Shown: in pieces, positions 10,583 through 23,163 of the stretch
How the letters are laid out: each line of letters opens with the position of its first letter
Numbering within the stretch: the stretch's first letter is position 1
DNA from: Mastacembelus armatus
Lineage: Eukaryota; Chordata; Actinopteri; Synbranchiformes; Mastacembelidae
Reading direction: 5' to 3'
DNA: 64,000 nt
Assembly: GCF_900324485.2 (NCBI RefSeq)
Contig: NC_046641.1
Location: forward strand, 24,042,790-24,106,789
Translations under genes and position numbers: made by a program
The notes under the pieces: generated by a model
Databases searched by the model: none
The model's input: only the letters and a program-made list of their open reading frames with translations
What the model was told of the DNA's origin: nothing

Positions 10583-13500
10583 CTGGACTCAGGGAAAACA
10601 CAACAGCACTGGGAATTCAGTTTGAAGCGAAGAAATACAGCAATAAATATCCAATATTATTGATTATACTTGACCTTTTATTACTTTTTTATAATTTACT
10701 TTTCATGTTTCTCATTGAATTAAATGAAAAATGAATAAGTTTGTTTATATTTACAATTTTACTGACCAGCACAACCAGCCTTTATTTCAAAACGGGGCCT
10801 GATGAGTTTGTTCTTCTTGCTTTTAAAAGATTAAATGTCCTCATCGGCAGAATATGAGTTTATTTTTAGGGTTGTGAGGTACATGCTCTACTCCCAGTTT
10901 ATTCAGAAATATTATAAATATAAGTAGCATCACATCAAATGCAGAGAGTGCACAGAAACAGTTCTGATCATGTACATGTTAATGCACATGGTGCAAAGAT
11001 TAAATATCTGCTTCATGAAGCAAAGAAGAAGAAAGAAAACCACCAGTGGATCACAGGAACCAGGCTCAGTGTCAGCCCAGACAATCAATTAGCAGCACAT
11101 CAGACCAGTTTATTTTTGATTCTGATTAGCAATAATATTATTTAACTGCAGGAAAATCAGGCAGTAAAATGGTGCAGAAGCAGGAAAATGAGCCCAGATG
11201 TACAGAAGCAGTTTTTACCTCGACAGGTTCCTCCTGCAGTGGTGCCGCCTGCTGCATGTGCTGAGTTTTAAACGCTCCCTGCAGACTTATTGCCCCCAAT
11301 AAACAGGAGAGCAGGGCACAGGAGCCTCTCGCCCATTGACCCAGTGTTTTCCCTTCTCCTGCTGCAGTTTGAATGTGGCCCCAGAGCAGAAAATAACCAC
11401 AAGTAACCTGTTTGTAACCTGTATACACTGAGGTAAGAAGGCTGACTGAACAGGTTTGGTCCTTTCAGCAGCACCTTGACAGTTACCGTCCACCGTTCTA
11501 CAGAATCAGAAGGAGATGGTCTGGATTCAGCCTGGGACTAATCAGTTCCAGGCTGAAACATGCAGTCATGTTTTTTCCACATGCTGCTTTGGCCTTTTGA
11601 TGCTCCCTAGTGAAAACCAGTGGTTAAATGGTTTATGTCCTGACCCTGACCCTAATCAGATCCTTCCCCTGTAGAGGCATACCTGGGACAGGTTTGGAAT
11701 AGGCCTGTGTTTCTGCATTTGCTATACAGATTGTACATGTTATGAGTGTGTGTTAGGCTGAGCTCAGGTTGCCTGAACAGTTAACATTTTGACAATAATA
11801 CTTGTACAGCTGCTACAATAGGTTTATCTCATATCTCATATCTCACTCGTTAATTAATAACATGAGTTTAGTTTCTCTCTAAACCAGAACCAGCAGCAGT
11901 ACAGATTCTCAGGTCAGGGTCGAGCTGTATAGATGAGACATACTTCGTCCTTGACCACAAGACGTCTACCTGCGGCCATCGACGTGTGTAAAAACAGGAT
12001 CCGTGCTGATAATGATAACAGAATTAAAAAGCAGCCCTGTCCCCTCCTTGTTCTCTGAATGTTCTCTTTGATGAGCCTGTTGCTTCATAAATACATTTAC
12101 CAGGATTTAAAGTCCTGTACTTAGTGGGTGAAGGAGGATAGCATGATGTCCAAAGTGCTGTGGAGCTCTTTCTCTACTGATGACAAGATAACAGCATGTG
12201 TAGATAAGCTCAGGCTGGGAACACAGTGATCAGATCTCCTGCAGTAGAGGGTCATTGATTAAGACTGTTGCGTAATGTCGCTGGCTGCCAAGATTAAACC
12301 CGGAGAGGAGCAGCTCAACGCGGACATTGTTCCCCACGAGCAGCTCTATCACCGAAAATCGCTGATGTCAGGGGCATGTGGGAGCGCCCTTGAGACAGAA
12401 TGTTATTATCAATTTATTTATTTAAGTCTGAATGAGGTCTGTGTGTGTGTGTGAGCCCAGGCTGTGGAGCAGTGATTTAAATGGACAGAACTGCACTGTC
12501 ACTGCCGTAAACAACTTTATATGATGCTCTTTAGATGCAGATGCATAGTGTTTGACACAGCTGATGTTGTTATTCATCTACATGTGAAACAATGCAGGGT
12601 TTTCTCAGAGGCAAAGTCTGTAAGATTCTCTGTTAAAGGAACTATAGATCCCTGTATTCTGAGCTGAATGTTGAAATCTGAATTTGTGTGAAACAGAAGC
12701 AGCATTTAATCACTACTTCATCAATTCACTGCAGCTGTTTATCCAACCAAAGAACAGAATAACCCTAACCCTCCTCCTACAGTTGGGTAACCGAGACCTT
12801 CACCCTAACCCTGACCCAGACTGCTCCACCTGACACCTAACCCTACCATTCAAACCTGAACCTAACTTTGATCCTTAATTAGGTCACGAACATTCAGCTA
12901 ATACCAGCTTCTTCCTGCTGTGGTCAGCAGTCTGCCATCTGGTCTGCAGACAGGTTCACTTTGAAACTGCAGGTTCACTGACTTTGTGTTGTGCAAATGT
13001 GAAACTATGTATGAGAAAAATACTCCCAGTAGGATTTGTCACTGTGCATCTGTACACACGAATGCATGTGGCACTATGGACCAGACTAATTCCTGAATAA
13101 ACTGAATCGTAAGTTAAGTGATAATATCAGTAGTAGTGAAAAGCAGTAATCAAATGTAACTAAGTACATTTACCCAAGTACTGTGCATTTGTGAAGTACT
13201 TGTACTTTTATAACTTGTAGTCTACAACACCTCATTTAACTTTTACTGCACTATATTTATCTGACAGCAGGAACAACGGCTAACTTTGACCATAAACATT
13301 TTAGATACAGATTTGAGAATGTATTTTTTAATACCTAAGTTTTAGTCGCTAACTCTGTAGCTCATATTTTCAAAAACTTTAAAAACTGGCTGCAGACAAG
13401 AGACATTGGCAGGAAATTTTTGATATTGGCTGTGATGTTGTTAACTCACAGGTTTAGAGTCAGGGTTCAGGCCAGGGCCCACTAATATTTTCACCACCTC

Positions 13501-13913
13501 AACCATTTAAAAATTAAGATAATAAAATGCACCTATTATTCATATTATTATTAAAACATTCAGCAACATCCAGTTCATTAACTGTTCCAGCTAATACTTC
13601 AGTATTTACTGACCTGCACTGTGACAATATACCATCCTCAGGAGAAAATACTAAATAATATAATGAAATAATATTTTCAAGGCTTAAATAACGAACAGTG
13701 TTAATTCAACTGTTATTATCTTTCATGATTTCCATGTGTTGTTAAACAGGTGAAATGAATGAAAGCAAAGAAAAGTGTCATATGATTTTATTATTAAATG
13801 CATTGAGCAAAAGATATTTGTGCATGGATCTGTTTTTACTGTGACACATCATCAAGATCACAAACTTCAGTTGTTCTTTTGACAATATCTTTTGGTGCAT
13901 TTCTGTCAGTCTT
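10583..13913. other. Intergenic region between natterin-like genes 1 and 2
   Basis: No coding exon recognised. At 11219-11272 the minus strand shows a TATA-like TTTAAAA followed by about 40 bases and a donor (GTCGAG then GTAAAA), a candidate non-coding first exon for gene 1. CCAATAAAC lies at 11296-11304. A short AAGTAC-rich transposon fragment lies at 13145-13215. The rest (11.5-13.1 and 13.2-13.8 kb) is AT-rich sequence in which I see nothing. On the minus strand AATAAA occurs near 13785, a likely polyadenylation signal for gene 2. Confidence 0.45.
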
Positions 13914-15266
13914 TCAGGGGCAAGGCTGGGCATCAGCCACAGGTTCGCAGCGGTCCACCACGGCCCGGACTTCTCCGATCTGGATGCCGTCATAGGTCCC
14001 AGAGATGGACGTCCACTGGGTCTCTCCATTGCGGTAGGTGCGGCTGAGGCGAGCTGTGTAGGGGATGTCAGCTTTGAACTTGCGTCCCTCCATGCGGACT
14101 CTGCAGGAGTGGTTCGGGGGGATGGTGAGCTCCACGGACACGGAGTGGCTGAGGGACTCCACGACTGTGGTTCCTCTGGAGAACTGCAGCGTCTTTTCAC
14201 CAGTCAGCTCGATGCCCCCAGAGCCGACGAGGGGGATCTTGGCAGTGATGCTGCCTGTGATACCCAGCATGGTGGCTCGGCCAATGTTCCAGGTTTTCTC
14301 TGTTTCTGTGGTCTTTGAGATGGTGACCGTCTTCACCACTGACTGGCATTCATTGTTTGTGACCCCAGAGATGCGCATGGTCTCAGGAGGGTACTGGAAG
14401 ATGGCGACCTCATCTATGGCGTATTTGACATCAGTGATGTGCTGGGAGTAAGCATCCCTGTTGATGGTCAGGACTTCGTAGTTCTTATACCAGTACTCAT
14501 CGCCTTCCCAAGGCAGGAAGAATGCTTCAAACTGAGAAACAACCTTTCCAAGGCCGTACTTGTTCTTCCCAACGTAGATGCTGACACCCGGGCAGGTCAT
14601 GACTGAATATCGGGGCACTGAACCGTAAGAACCTTCCTTCCACTCCAAAAACTCAAAGTTGTCTTTGTTAGCCAGGATCTCAAACTCAGGGGCGTAGTAC
14701 TCGCGGTTACCATAGGGGTAGCGGCAGTAGGGGCCGAGGTTGGGGTTGTAGAAGCCGGCCTCACACTTGTACTTGCAGACATAGTCGGTGCGTTTAGTGT
14801 AACCGTTGTAGATGGAAACTGCACCATTTGGCAGAGATCCGTCCCATGTCAGCCACTCCAGGTTAACATTGTCACCGAACATGAATGAGGAAGGAAGATC
14901 CCCTTGCTGCTCCAGGTCAGCAGGAGTCAGAGGACCTGACACCACTTGGTCCCCAGTCAGTTCGGGGACCTGATCCTCCAGCTCTGGGTTCAGTAAGGAA
15001 ACTGTGAAAGAGACAGAGTTTACAAATTAAACTAAACTGCACTTGATTAATGAGAAACTTTACAGCTGAAAAGAAAGCAGGGAACAAAATGTAAGTAGTC
15101 TGAGAAATCTGAAAATGATGATTATTATTATTCTGTTACAGAGTAAAATAGCAACTCGAAGAAAATGTTCACCTTTCCTGAACTGTGAGCTCTTCTGGAC
15201 AATGTCCTGCAGACTGGCTGAGGACAGTGCCAGCAGGACCGGCAGCAACAACACCGTCACCTTCAT
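13914..15266 (-). CDS. Natterin-like gene 2: secreted DM9 lectin plus aerolysin-type protein
   Basis: Coding exons 15266-15173 and 15001-13914, joined in phase 1, give 393 residues ending in DAQPCP. Signal peptide MKVTVLLLPVLLALSSASLQ, an acidic linker of about 50 residues, DM9 pair (about 78-210) with GKNKYGLGKV at 176-185, then the aerolysin-type region with PPNHSC and GTYDG. Same exon plan as gene 1, with ATG directly after an acceptor (GTGTCCAG). This gene has the clearest promoter of the five: TATATAAC at 15696-15703 and a non-coding exon ending with the donor AAG/GTGAGT at 15652/15651. It has no RXXR site before the lectin module. It is clearly diverged from gene 1 and from genes 3-5, so it is an older duplicate. 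Function in defence or epithelial secretion is inferred from the family. Confidence 0.9.
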
Positions 15267-15652
15267 CTGGACACAAATCAAGAGACTCAACATATTAAAT
15301 ATGTTTTGGTCCCAACATTTCACACTTTCAAAAACATGATCACTTAACAACATCTCCTCATGTTATAAGCATGTAGTAGAATCTAATATTGTAATTAATT
15401 CAGATCATTTCCTGTAAATTTAAATTGTAAGATAGTAAAATATTTTTAATGAACTACATTAAGAAACGTTTATATGTTAAAGACAAACTTTGTCAAACTT
15501 TGAAGCAGAAATTTTAAATATTAAATTATACATGAAGTGCATTAGAAAGAAAAACAATATTTGATTTTTACACATTATATCTTGATTGTGATTGAACTAT
15601 ATTGTCCAGGCCTGATTAAATGAAGGTGATAAGAGACTGAGCCACACTCACC

Positions 15653-15780
15653 TTGGCAGTTGCTCCCCACTGAGTCCACATCCAGTCACCTCCATGTTAT
15701 ATAGCTGCTTTATGGCTGAATCATAAACTGTGATCATAAACTTTCCCGTCTGTCTGGGATCTGACTTTGACCAATAAACA
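15653..15780 (-). promoter_or_regulatory. Promoter and non-coding first exon of natterin-like gene 2
   Basis: On the minus strand: GTTTATTGG (inverted CCAAT overlapping a FOX-type core) at 15771-15779, TATATAAC at 15696-15703, then a short untranslated exon from about 15670 ending at 15652 with a strong donor (CCAAG then GTGAGTG). The acceptor before the ATG lies at 15267-15268. Spacing between TATA, presumed start and donor is normal. Confidence 0.6.
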
Positions 15781-17550
15781 CAGTTAACACTGATGTTTTT
15801 TACTGCTTGTCAGTGTCTCTTATTTTCCCTTTAACGTTTCTTCCTGCCAACATCTTAAAAGACATTTATGTTGATCTTTATGTGGTGTTTTGACCACTAG
15901 TCTGAGACATCTGCAATGGCAATGTCAGGAGAAGGGAGTGCCATGAATAGCTTGGTGTCATCAGCATATTGTAGGTTGAGCCAAATTACATGGGGACATG
16001 TTTGCCTGAGCAAGAAATCATTAGAAACTCAGTTTTTAAAGGATTGATGTCTATAAAGGGTTAATGATCCTAGTGGTGAAAGTGAGTTGAAAAATTGTTA
16101 CACATTGATGGATTTTTGTGTTTTAAAGTGTTTAACTACTCACTTAGTTAGTTTTTCCATCAGCACATCCCTGTGAGCAGAAACTGATGAAACTACAAGG
16201 CAGTTCATAAAATATCACAGTGGAATCAAAAATGACTTGGCTAACTTTCTGTGTCATAATATGCACCTGATGAAAATATAAACCACATAAACTCCTCATC
16301 ACCTCTATCATCTCAACCCACCACCTTCAGTCCTGACGTCATCAGATCAACCAGTGATCTTTCTGTCTGCTCGGACCACTCAATCACTTCTTTAAATATC
16401 ACCACCTCCTCCCCATCACCACCAATATCCATCATGTCCAGGGACATAGGATCCCACCAACCACCTCCTGGTTCAACACCACCACCAGTAGCTTCTAGGC
16501 GCCAGGGATCTATCTATCTGTCTTCATATGGACCTGCACCCTATGAATAATAATAATCATAATGTAGTAATAATAATAATAAGAAATTTTCACCTGCTCA
16601 CCCATAACATCTGACTACATATTATTATTTATCTTCCTGTGTTTTTAACTATTCTCTCCCCGTGTTGCAGGCGGCATCTTTTTAATATTTAGTGGCACCA
16701 CTAGTTCCTGTATATAAATCAACTGTGTCTTCACAATAGAGACCTGTTGGTGGAAGAGTGCTGGTTTCAAGCTGCAAACTGGTTTGGAGCTTCAGGACAG
16801 GTGTGAACAAAGGATTAAAACTCCAACTGCAGACAGAAAAAAACAGTCATCTGATAGTACTGACCACCTTCCAGGTGTCTGCAGCGATGAAAGGCAAAAA
16901 CTAAGATCATTTGCTCCTTCGTCTAATTTACCACAGCCTTACAGTCGTCTTCATGCTGATCTCTCACCCAGTTCAAAAGGAGCACAGCTAAATCCTGGAT
17001 AAGATACAGGGTTATTAATGCACTGATAAAGCTCTGACTAATCAGTTTTCTCTTGTACTGTATCAGTGACCTTTGCTGTATCATTGCAGTGCTTGTCACC
17101 CACATAACATCTAATTTTTTGTTGATTTCTAGCAGTTTTATATTTTGTAAAAGCTGACATTAATGATACCAGGTAGTGTCATCAGCAACAATAGTGAGGG
17201 CTAAACCCCCCTAAGGATGAAAACCTGGAACCGCCCCTGCTCCTACTGTATTGCAACATTGTTCCTCCGGCATAATTGTTTTTACCTATAATGTCAAAAA
17301 CACATTTAATAATTGATGAAAACATGACACAAAAATAAAGATTGTAAAAAAAACCAAACTAATTCAATACTATTTTATTAGTATTTCTGGGAATACATAT
17401 CACACAACAAACAACATGTAACTTCAAATACCACAAAACAACTTTTCCCTTTCATTTAAATGTTAAGATAAATGTTCTGTTTTTCTATATTTTTACCACC
17501 AGAAGTTTCCGCAGCTTTTACCTGGACCTTATGGTTCCATCAGCTGATTC
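15781..17550. other. Intergenic, no feature seen
   Basis: AT-rich sequence with no exon-like open frame and no recognised repeat, apart from short low-complexity patches (ATAATAATAA at 16545-16585). Confidence 0.4.
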
Positions 17551-19065
17551 AGGTGTCACCCCCACAGAAGCTCTAAATTGGTTTCTAAGAAAAAGTTATT
17601 TTTGACTTCCCACACTAGCACAAAACTGGTTATCTGGCATGTACTCACAGACATACATACAGATATATGTCTATGTATATATAAGTTTTTGTTAATTCAG
17701 TGAAAACACAGAGGCTAAAAAAGGTGGTATAGTCACACATATACTGTAGTCACGTGTTAAAACTGTAGTACTGTGTCACATATAAGTACTGTAGTAACTC
17801 AAAATGGTCATTTGTTATGTTCTTTGTACCTGATACATGCGATTTCTAATTGATATTTTCACAGTATTATTTATTGTGTACTACTGTATGTGCTGGTATC
17901 TGAAGTGTGTGCTGAGAAATGATTATCTATCAGTGACACCTGCTGGACTTGGACTATAAGACACCCCAGCTCAGGCCCTACTGTCCTGATCTTTTTATAT
18001 CAATAGGTTTTATAAACTGGACAAAATTAGGACACTTGCTCCGTACTGCAAAAATTAAAAATATATTAGTAGACACTTTAATCCCCTTTTTATTTCTAAA
18101 CAGCAGAATAAAACCATTAATGACCATAAATCCTGGACAATCTGGTCACTAAAAACAGCATTATAACAAACAAATGTGTACAACATTAAGAATAACATAA
18201 CAGCTCAGGACATATTTTGAAATATGGGTAGAAATATACATATGGGTAGAAGTACTCAGATCCTTCACTGCAGTAACAGTAGAAATCAGTAGAAAGCCCT
18301 GTGTGTTTGTCCTAACACAGTGAGTATGAACATGCTGTGAAGACACTGGGTGACCTGAAATACGTCTCTCCTAAACAGCACTGTTTCACTTTAAAACTCA
18401 CATGGTGATCACAGCAACTGTGTGACATGGGAGTGTGATGAGTATTGGTCTAACTACTTACAAGTCCTGAAGTGAAATGAAGACATCATCGTCCAGCAGA
18501 TTTAATATGTTAAATCCAACACTAATGAGTCTCAAATCATCCACTGACCTCCTGAGATGTGAGATTGTCAAAGAGCCATCAGCAACTATGAGTGCTGCTC
18601 AGGGCTGTAAGGGTTTTGGACTGGAGGGTGTCTTTCCACCAAGGTATCCATAGTTCACGTTGTAGCTTCAGGAAACAGGATGGGATGGGAGGGGTAAAGA
18701 CGGGCTTATGGTGGGAGATTTGAATCTGTTCTGAGTCTCATTAGACCCTTTAAAGGCTGAAGAAATCAGGTAGAGTAGCTTTAAATACACTATGTGGTCA
18801 GACAACAGATACATGTTTTATAGCAGTTTATTTATTAATCACAAAATTATTTTTCCAGAGAACTTAAATGTACCAAATAATATTCATAAGGTGCAGAACT
18901 GAAAACAAGTTTCGTTCTTCTCAATGAGCAGCACAGGACATATTTTATCATCTTATTTACTTTGTACAAGCAGGCACAAGGTATTATTATATTATATATG
19001 TTTTATTGAGGATCAGGTGTAGTAGCTATGGATCCTACATACTGAAGGTCCGATATATGATTTCA

Positions 19066-20409
19066 TTAGGGGCAAGGTTTGGCATTGGGTACGGGTACAC
19101 ATCGCTCCACCACAGTGTGGACTTCTCCAACCTGCACTCCACTGTATGTTCCAGAGACAGATCTCCATTTGGTTGTCCCATCACTGTAGGTGCGGGTAAG
19201 ACGTGCAGTGAAAGGGATGTCTATCTTGTACTTATGTCCCAACATTCTGGCTTTACAGCTGTGGTTTGGTGGGACGATGATCTCCACAGACAGAGAGTGT
19301 CCAATCTCTTCTGAGTAGGTATGTCCTCCTGAGGCTTGGACTGACACTTCAGCACTGACCTCCACACTTCCTGATGCAATAGTGGGGACCCCTGCAGTAA
19401 AGCTCTTTCTGACACCGACTGTGAGGGAGGTGCCAACATCCCACCTCTTCTCCACTCGAATCGTCTTTGAGAGATGAGCTGTTTTCACCACTTTGTTGCA
19501 TTCATGGTTAATGACAGTAGTGCTGGTCATAACCTCTGGGGGATATGTAATGATTACAGCCCTCCCAGTGTCGTACTTGACGTCAGAGACGTGTTCATTC
19601 TCAACATCCCTATTAAAGGTCAGGACCTGATAGTTCTTGTACCAATATTCTTTACCTTCCCATGGAAGAAAGAAGGCTTTGTGCTTAGGGTGCACCTTTC
19701 CAAGACCATACTTGTTTCTACCAACACAAAGTTCATCATTAGAACAGGTTCTGACTGAATGTTGGGGCACTGAACCATAGGAATCATCCTTCCACTCCAG
19801 GTTCTCAAAGTTGCCTTCATTCACAAGGAGCTCAAATCTGGACTCTTGATACTCTTTATCTCCATAGGGGTAGTTGCAGACATGCCCCTTATTGGGGTTG
19901 TAAAAGCCAGCATGGCATCCATATTTGCAGACGTAGTCGACTCGATTAGCGTAATCATTTTGAATTGAAACTGTTCCGTTGGGGAGAGAACCACCGCTCC
20001 AGCTGATCCATTTCAGATTACCGTTATCAAATGGTGGTTGAGTCTGCCTTTTCTGTCTTAACTTGGCAGGAGGCAGAAGACGTGTTGATCTGTCAGCTGG
20101 AACTGTGTCCTCTAGACCTGAGTAGAAAAGACCCAACAATACATTTCTCTAGAGTCACTAAGCACCTTCATAACCTCATCGTCGTCAGATGACTCTGTCT
20201 CACTGTTCACGTCACATCTTTTATGATGAATCTTTATAAAAACAATGTTCTTTCTCATTCTGACTGAAGTGACGCCCTAATGAGGAGACTCTGTGATCAT
20301 CAAAAATATTTTCATTTGCCTTTTTACCATTTTGGTCCTGTAAGTCCTGAAGACTGACTGAGGACAGAGTCAGCAGCAGCAGCAGCAGCAGCAGCGATAA
20401 CAGCGCCAT
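19066..20409 (-). CDS. Natterin-like gene 3 (block A)
   Basis: Coding exons 20409-20328 and 20117-19066, joined in phase 1, give 377 residues. ATG follows an acceptor (GTGTCTCCAG). The signal peptide is MALLS, a Leu run encoded by a CTG repeat, then TLSSVSLQ. The linker contains KLRQKRQT, with RQKR at residues 48-51, a good furin-type site just before the lectin module. The DM9 pair follows (about 61-193, motif GRNKYGLGKV), then the aerolysin-type region with PPNHSC and GTYSG. The protein ends NAKPCP. It is nearly the same as gene 5 along its length, so the copies are young. Minus-strand AATAAA occurs about 60 bases past the stop (near 19000) and again as AATAAATAAA at 18827-18836. Role inferred from the family: secreted glycan-binding pore former, perhaps made as a precursor. 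Confidence 0.92.
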
Positions 20410-20739
20410 CTGGAGACACAACACAGAATAAAGTCACTGTTAGTTACAAACAGTCTGTAATGTCACACGAAACCACCTGAGACGGCAACAACACCGAGTC
20501 AGTGTTCACAAACAATAACACAAGGAGCAGTGTAATAAATATGTTTTACGGACAAATAAATTACAAAGATTGAAACTGAGGGAGAATAAAATCTGAATAT
20601 TTAAAGTTTTACTTCAAATTCTGTGAAAACTAGATCCTCCAAGTGTAAACCAGGTGGAGCAGGTCTGGCAGCAGTGCAGAGATAATCCACTTCTCTGGAG
20701 TCTTAACATTCGCAGCTAATCAGTGGAGTTTAGAGTCAA

Positions 20740-20820
20740 ACGTCACCTTATTCGTGGTTCAAATATGAGACATAAAGTCATTTGGTGGTAAAGCTTCAGC
20801 TCATGTAGCTGCTTTAAACC
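20740..20820 (-). promoter_or_regulatory. Candidate promoter and untranslated exon of gene 3
   Basis: The minus strand shows a TATA-like TTTAAAG at about 20812-20818, then after about 65 bases a possible donor (GAATAAG then GTGACG, near 20745). The same arrangement is kept in blocks B (near 25365-25440) and C (near 30800-30875). It is weaker than the gene 2 promoter, and the start of transcription is a guess. Confidence 0.3.
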
Positions 20821-20940
20821 TGAGACAGAAAACAAATATAGACTTTTGTCTGGACTCTGATCAGCCAACAGCAGGATGACAGTGGAAATCAGCCCATTTC
20901 AAATAGTTTGTGTGTGGGCAGAAGTGTGTGTGTGTACTTG

Positions 20941-21150
20941 TATTGCTATCTTTGTGAGTACCATTTTGAGCATATTTCTATCAAAGTGAGGTCATTTTTC
21001 TGGTCCTCGCCTTTTCCAGACCCCTGTTTGAGGGTTAAGACTTAGTTTTAGGGGTAAGGTTAGAATTAGGTTTTAGGTTAGGCATTTAGTTGTGATGGTT
21101 AGGGTGTAGGGAATGCATTATGTCTGGGTGTCCTCACAACTACAAAAATA
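20941..21150. mobile_element. MITE-like element, copy 1
   Basis: It starts TATTGCTATCTTTGTGAGTA and ends TCCTCACAACTACAAAAATA, imperfect terminal inverted repeats around a GTTAGG-rich middle, about 210 bases with no coding capacity. Similar copies occur at 25554-25762, 30992-31201 and 33236-33420. The first three are part of the duplicated blocks. A GT microsatellite follows at 21150-21192. Confidence 0.7.
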
Positions 21151-21816
21151 AATGTGTGTGTGTGTGTGAGTGTTTGTGTGTGTGTGTGTGTGCGCACTAT
21201 CAGGAGGAAGGAGTGTGTGTGGTCTCTGCTTGTCCAGTAAAGATGTAGCTGCTCAGCCTGTTGCTGATGTGAATAAGAAGCATCTTCTGTTCTGGACTTG
21301 GCTCTGGTTCCTGTGTGTGCACAGCTGAGCCCATACTGGAGGTAATGTGTAACTGAATCAAGGCCCACAGTCGATGATGAACTAGGGAACAGACTGGGGA
21401 TGTATTTATGGAGCAATGCACAAAAGTTGATTTGTTTCTGACTTCCCTCAATGTTGGTGTGAAAACAAGCCTGAGTGCTGGGATTCCCTTTATCCCTGCA
21501 GGTACTGAGTTCTCTCTGTGCAGTTTACCGCCCCAATAAACCACCTGTAAGGTTAATATGGTGCGTTCACACCCTGTTCACAGCACGGCTCAGGCTCACC
21601 AAGCTCCACATGACCTCTAGCACTGGGAGGTAAAACAACATTTAGAGCAGAGAAGTCCGGGCTGTGGTGGACTGATGGGAACATCTAGTTATCCTCAACA
21701 AATGATCTGTTCATCTTTTGGTGAAAATGGCTGATATTGGTCATTTGATATTTGGCCATTCAGGACACTATCTTTGTTATATGCTGGTTATATGTTATAT
21801 GCAGACTTTCTTAAGT

Positions 21817-22188
21817 GACACAGGCCTGTTAGGTCTCTCAGGTCCTCTGATCAGCTGCTTCTAATTGTTCCTAGGTCTGGATTAAAACTTAGGGGTGACC
21901 GAGCTTTTTTTGGTAGTTGCACCTAGACTGTGGAATCTTTTACCCCTGCATGTTAGTGCAGCTCCAACTATATTTACATTTAAAACTCGGTCAAAAATGT
22001 ATTTATTATCTCAGGCTTTCAATTCTACTGGGTATTGAGGGATGTCATTGAATCTTTTGTGTTTACTTTGAATTTGTCTCTGTACGTTGTTGTTCTTATT
22101 TATTCAACTTTTAATTTGGTACAGCACCGTGGACAACAGTAGTTGTCCAGTAATGTGTGCTGTGTAAGTGAAATAAACAGAAACAAAC
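21817..22188 (+). mobile_element. LINE fragment, 3' end (L2/CR1-like)
   Basis: Homologous to the last part of the longer LINE copy at 25900-26935 (shared GGCCTGTTAGGTCTCTCAGG near the left edge and ACAGCACCGTGGACAACAGT near the right). It joins directly to a natterin exon fragment, so it looks inserted into an old natterin copy. Confidence 0.7.
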
Positions 22189-22290
22189 AGAAACATTGCT
22201 TCCATTTCAAATGACCAATATCAGCTAATGCTGATACACCAGCTGTGATCTCAGGATCTGGGTTGGCTGTAGGAAAGAAAAGCAGACCAG
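22189..22290 (-). pseudogene. Natterin-like relic (start of a DM9 exon)
   Basis: Fossil fragment of a natterin-family gene on the minus strand: a splice-acceptor region and the first residues of a large exon (PTANPDPEITAGVS type), matching the second half of gene 4. Broken; only the beginning of the exon remains, next to a LINE 3' end. A sister relic with the same junction lies at 26935-27015, so the insertion came before the block duplication. Confidence 0.7.
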
Positions 22291-22299
22291 TGCAATGCA

Positions 22300-22740
22300 A
22301 ATTAAATACTGCTTTGATTAAGAAAAGAAGAAGAGACCAAAAAGGGGTATTTACTAACCCTGTTGCAAATTACCATCAGGTGTAATGCTGATAGCGAGGC
22401 TGAAATCTTAAACCAATGCTGGTTTTCTTTTGGTATTTTCTTTTTTTTAAACAATCACTGTGTAATCATCTTCAGCAGCAGAACATCTCACAGAAGAATT
22501 TAGCTTATATTTCATCCAATTTTCTTCCATTACATCCCTGTAATTAATAACTCACATTAATTTGCATTAAAGATTTCACACAAATATGATGAAATAAACA
22601 AAAGATAAATATTTATGTCCCTTACACAGGGACAACATACACACTCCACACAGAAGGATTTCTCTTTGATGGTTTACTAAACTTCTACAGCATTTTAAAC
22701 CAGACTGCAGCTGCAGATGCTCTGGCAGGACTCTGTGCTT
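22300..22740. other. Spacer between relic and block B
   Basis: AT-rich sequence in which I see no exon, promoter or repeat. Confidence 0.4.
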
Positions 22741-23163
22741 AAAGGAACATTGTTCTTGTTGTAGCTTCAGGAAACAGGATGGGATGGGAGGGGTAAAGAC
22801 GGGCTTATGGTGGGAGATTTGAATCTGTTCTGAGTCTCATTAGACCCTTTAAAGGCTGAAGAAATCAGGTAGAGTAGCTTTAAATACACTATATGGTCAG
22901 ACAACAGATACATGTTTTACAGCAGTTTATTTATTAATCACAAAATAATTTTTCCAGAGAACTTAAATGTACCAAATAATATTCATAAGGTGCAGAACTG
23001 AAAGTTTCGTTCTTCTCAATGAGCAGCACAGGACATATTTTATCATCTTATTTACTTTGAACAAACAGGCACAAGGTATTATTATATTATATATGTTTTA
23101 TTGAGGATCAGTTGTAGTAGCTAGGGATCCTACATACTGAAGGTCCGATATCATATGATTTCA

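Larger units (their letters stand above)
17560..21190. repeat. Segmental duplication block A (carries natterin-like gene 3)
   Basis: Nearly the same sequence recurs as block C (about 27130-31240), and from about 18650 onwards also as block B (about 22750-25800). Matching landmarks: the TGTAGCTTCAGGAAACAGG stretch at 18661, 22758 and 28709; the natterin gene itself; the signal-peptide exon; and the MITE at the end. Block A lacks the segment of block C that holds a natterin relic and a transposon fragment (about 27750-28340). Confidence 0.85.

Noticed and set aside
21000-21120. Interstitial telomere repeat (GTTAGG-rich)
   Set aside because: The words are degenerate and belong to the middle of a MITE with other copies at 25554, 30992 and 33236.
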